A stretch of 64,000 bases of DNA, from contig NZ_JPME01000012.1 of the NCBI RefSeq assembly GCF_000732605.1, positions 186,001 through 250,000 on the forward strand, given 5' to 3'. The position numbers and the translations under genes were made by a program. The first letter of the stretch is position 1. Every line of letters starts with the position of its first letter. The notes below the pieces were generated by a model, which did no database searches, had not been told where the DNA came from, and worked only from the letters and a program-made list of their open reading frames with translations. Origin of the DNA: Lacrimispora celerecrescens (GTDB taxonomy: Bacteria; Bacillota; Clostridia; Lachnospirales; Lachnospiraceae). This document shows, piece by piece, positions 63,260 through 64,000 of this stretch.

Positions 63260-63313
63260 CCTCTTTCCTGCCCGCGCTTTTTGGGCATTTTGGTATCCCT
63301 GTAAGGGGTTACC
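63260..63313 (-). repeat. Double-hairpin intergenic repeat upstream of the DUF4364 gene
   Basis: Read on the minus strand: TAACCCC-TTACAG-GGATACC, then ATGCCCAAAAAGCGCGGGCA, then GGAAAGAGG and the ATG six bases on. It is the same unit as upstream of mglA, clpP, clpX and ysxC, in the same orientation relative to the gene. Confidence 0.85.
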
Positions 63314-63385
63314 TCCAGTGTTGCGCTTGCTGCGCCGTAAATTCAAAGATAGTGAAAGCAGCTTAAACCGTATCATCCATGTTTT

Positions 63386-64000
63386 CTACTGCCGGATAAG
63401 TTTTTTGACTGCTTGGCTTACGACAGATGCAACACGAGGATCAAAAGCTTCAGGCAGGATATTGTTTTCGTTCAATTCTGAGGGAGATACAAGGTCAGCG
63501 ATAGCAGATGCGGCAGCAAGCTTCATGTCTTCTGTAATCGCAGATGCTCTTCCCTCCAATGCACCTTTAAAGATGCCGGGGAACACAACTACATTATTGA
63601 CCTGGTTAGGGAAATCAGACCTGCCGGTTCCGACTACTTTTGCGCCGGCCGCTTTGGCAAGATCAGGCATGATTTCGGGTACCGGGTTAGCCATAGCAAA
63701 CAGGATGGCATCAGGATTCATGGAAGCGACCATTTCTTCCGTTACGATTCCGGGAGCAGACACTCCTACGAAAATATCGCTGCCTTTCATAGCATCTGCC
63801 AAGGAACCATGAGTCTCTTCCAGATTCGTCACGTCCATCATCTTTTCCTGCATCCAGTTTAAGCCTTCCATGCCCTTTGCAAGGATTCCGGCACGGTCAC
63901 ACATGGTGATATGAAGAAAACCATAGGACAGAAGAAGTTTTGTAATGGCAATACCTGCGGAGCCGGCACCGTTTACAACAATTCTGCATTCCTCTTTTGT
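63386..64000 (-). CDS. Malic enzyme (C-terminal part, cut by window edge)
   Basis: The frame is open from the right edge to the stop at 63386, giving about 204 residues of the C-terminal NAD(P)-binding domain of malic enzyme, which converts malate to pyruvate and CO2. Visible motifs are the dinucleotide loop VVNGAGSAGIAITKLL, FVGVSAPGIVTEEM, ILFAMANPVPEIMPDLA and VFPGIFKGALEGRA. The N-terminal catalytic part and start lie beyond base 64000. An in-frame ATG at 63904 is internal, not the start. Confidence 0.95.
   Translation of the reverse strand, partial: TKEECRIVVNGAGSAGIAITKLLLSYGFLHITMCDRAGILAKGMEGLNWMQEKMMDVTNLEETHGSLADAMKGSDIFVGVSAPGIVTEEMVASMNPDAILFAMANPVPEIMPDLAKAAGAKVVGTGRSDFPNQVNNVVVFPGIFKGALEGRASAITEDMKLAAASAIADLVSPSELNENNILPEAFDPRVASVVSQAVKKLIRQ

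Overview
The window looks like a chromosome segment of an anaerobic, moderately AT-rich Firmicute, most likely a Lachnospiraceae-type Clostridium (Lacrimispora/Hungatella-like). The pointers are YesM/YesN-type two-component systems beside sugar ABC transporters, AGGAGG-type ribosome binding sites, frequent TTG starts, [FeFe]-hydrogenase maturases, late anaerobic cobalamin genes and a DUF4364 gene beside a malic enzyme. I saw no phage, insertion sequence, CRISPR array, tRNA or rRNA.

Layout. (1) 243-12097: a YesN/YesM pair followed by a sugar ABC transporter and three intracellular glycan enzymes: a GH112 beta-galactosyl-N-acetylhexosamine-type phosphorylase, a GH88 unsaturated uronyl hydrolase and a GH29 fucosidase. 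This is a glycan-use locus, probably for host-type glycans. (2) 12175-15408: two equal-length PHP-domain proteins flanking an organophosphate-type MFS transporter; the first PHP protein has lost metal ligands. (3) 15571-19281: OsmC peroxidase, lipoyl-domain-fused dihydrolipoyl dehydrogenase, lipoate ligase and a MarR regulator. This looks like a self-contained lipoyl-dependent peroxide-defence module and is the most interesting candidate system here. (4) 19303-22534: TM1266-type regulator, hydG, hydF. (5) 22576-25631: a Na+-translocating decarboxylase beta subunit with a tiny membrane partner behind a riboswitch-like leader, then a MATE exporter behind a second terminator-containing leader. 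(6) 25674-29793: an AT-richer RpiR/PTS/GH4 alpha-glucoside operon. (7) 29862-35657: late cobalamin genes cobS-cobU-cbiB-cobD-cbiP-cbiC. (8) 35742-47665: a second YesN/YesM pair, several galactose-binding-protein paralogues and the mglBAC galactose importer. (9) 47682-52106: a sugar-binding lipoprotein coupled to a membrane GGDEF-EAL protein. (10) 52125-58729: tig, clpP, clpX, lon, ysxC. (11) 58716-61430: an amino-acid ABC transporter. (12) 61429-64000, minus strand: GNAT enzyme, small membrane protein, DUF4364 protein and a malic enzyme cut by the window edge.

Three features cross these regions. A family of about 45-55 bp double-hairpin repeats sits directly upstream of mglA, clpP, clpX, ysxC and the DUF4364 gene and appears to supply part of their ribosome binding region. 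Several 5' leaders (hyd, decarboxylase, MATE) contain an intrinsic terminator between a good promoter and the start codon. Four genes are broken by one-nucleotide frameshifts at or near short runs of one base (cbiB, second yesN, third mglB-like gene, and the small membrane gene at 62385-62694), which may be sequencing or assembly errors rather than true decay.

All function calls come from reading motifs and remembered family features; no database search was run.
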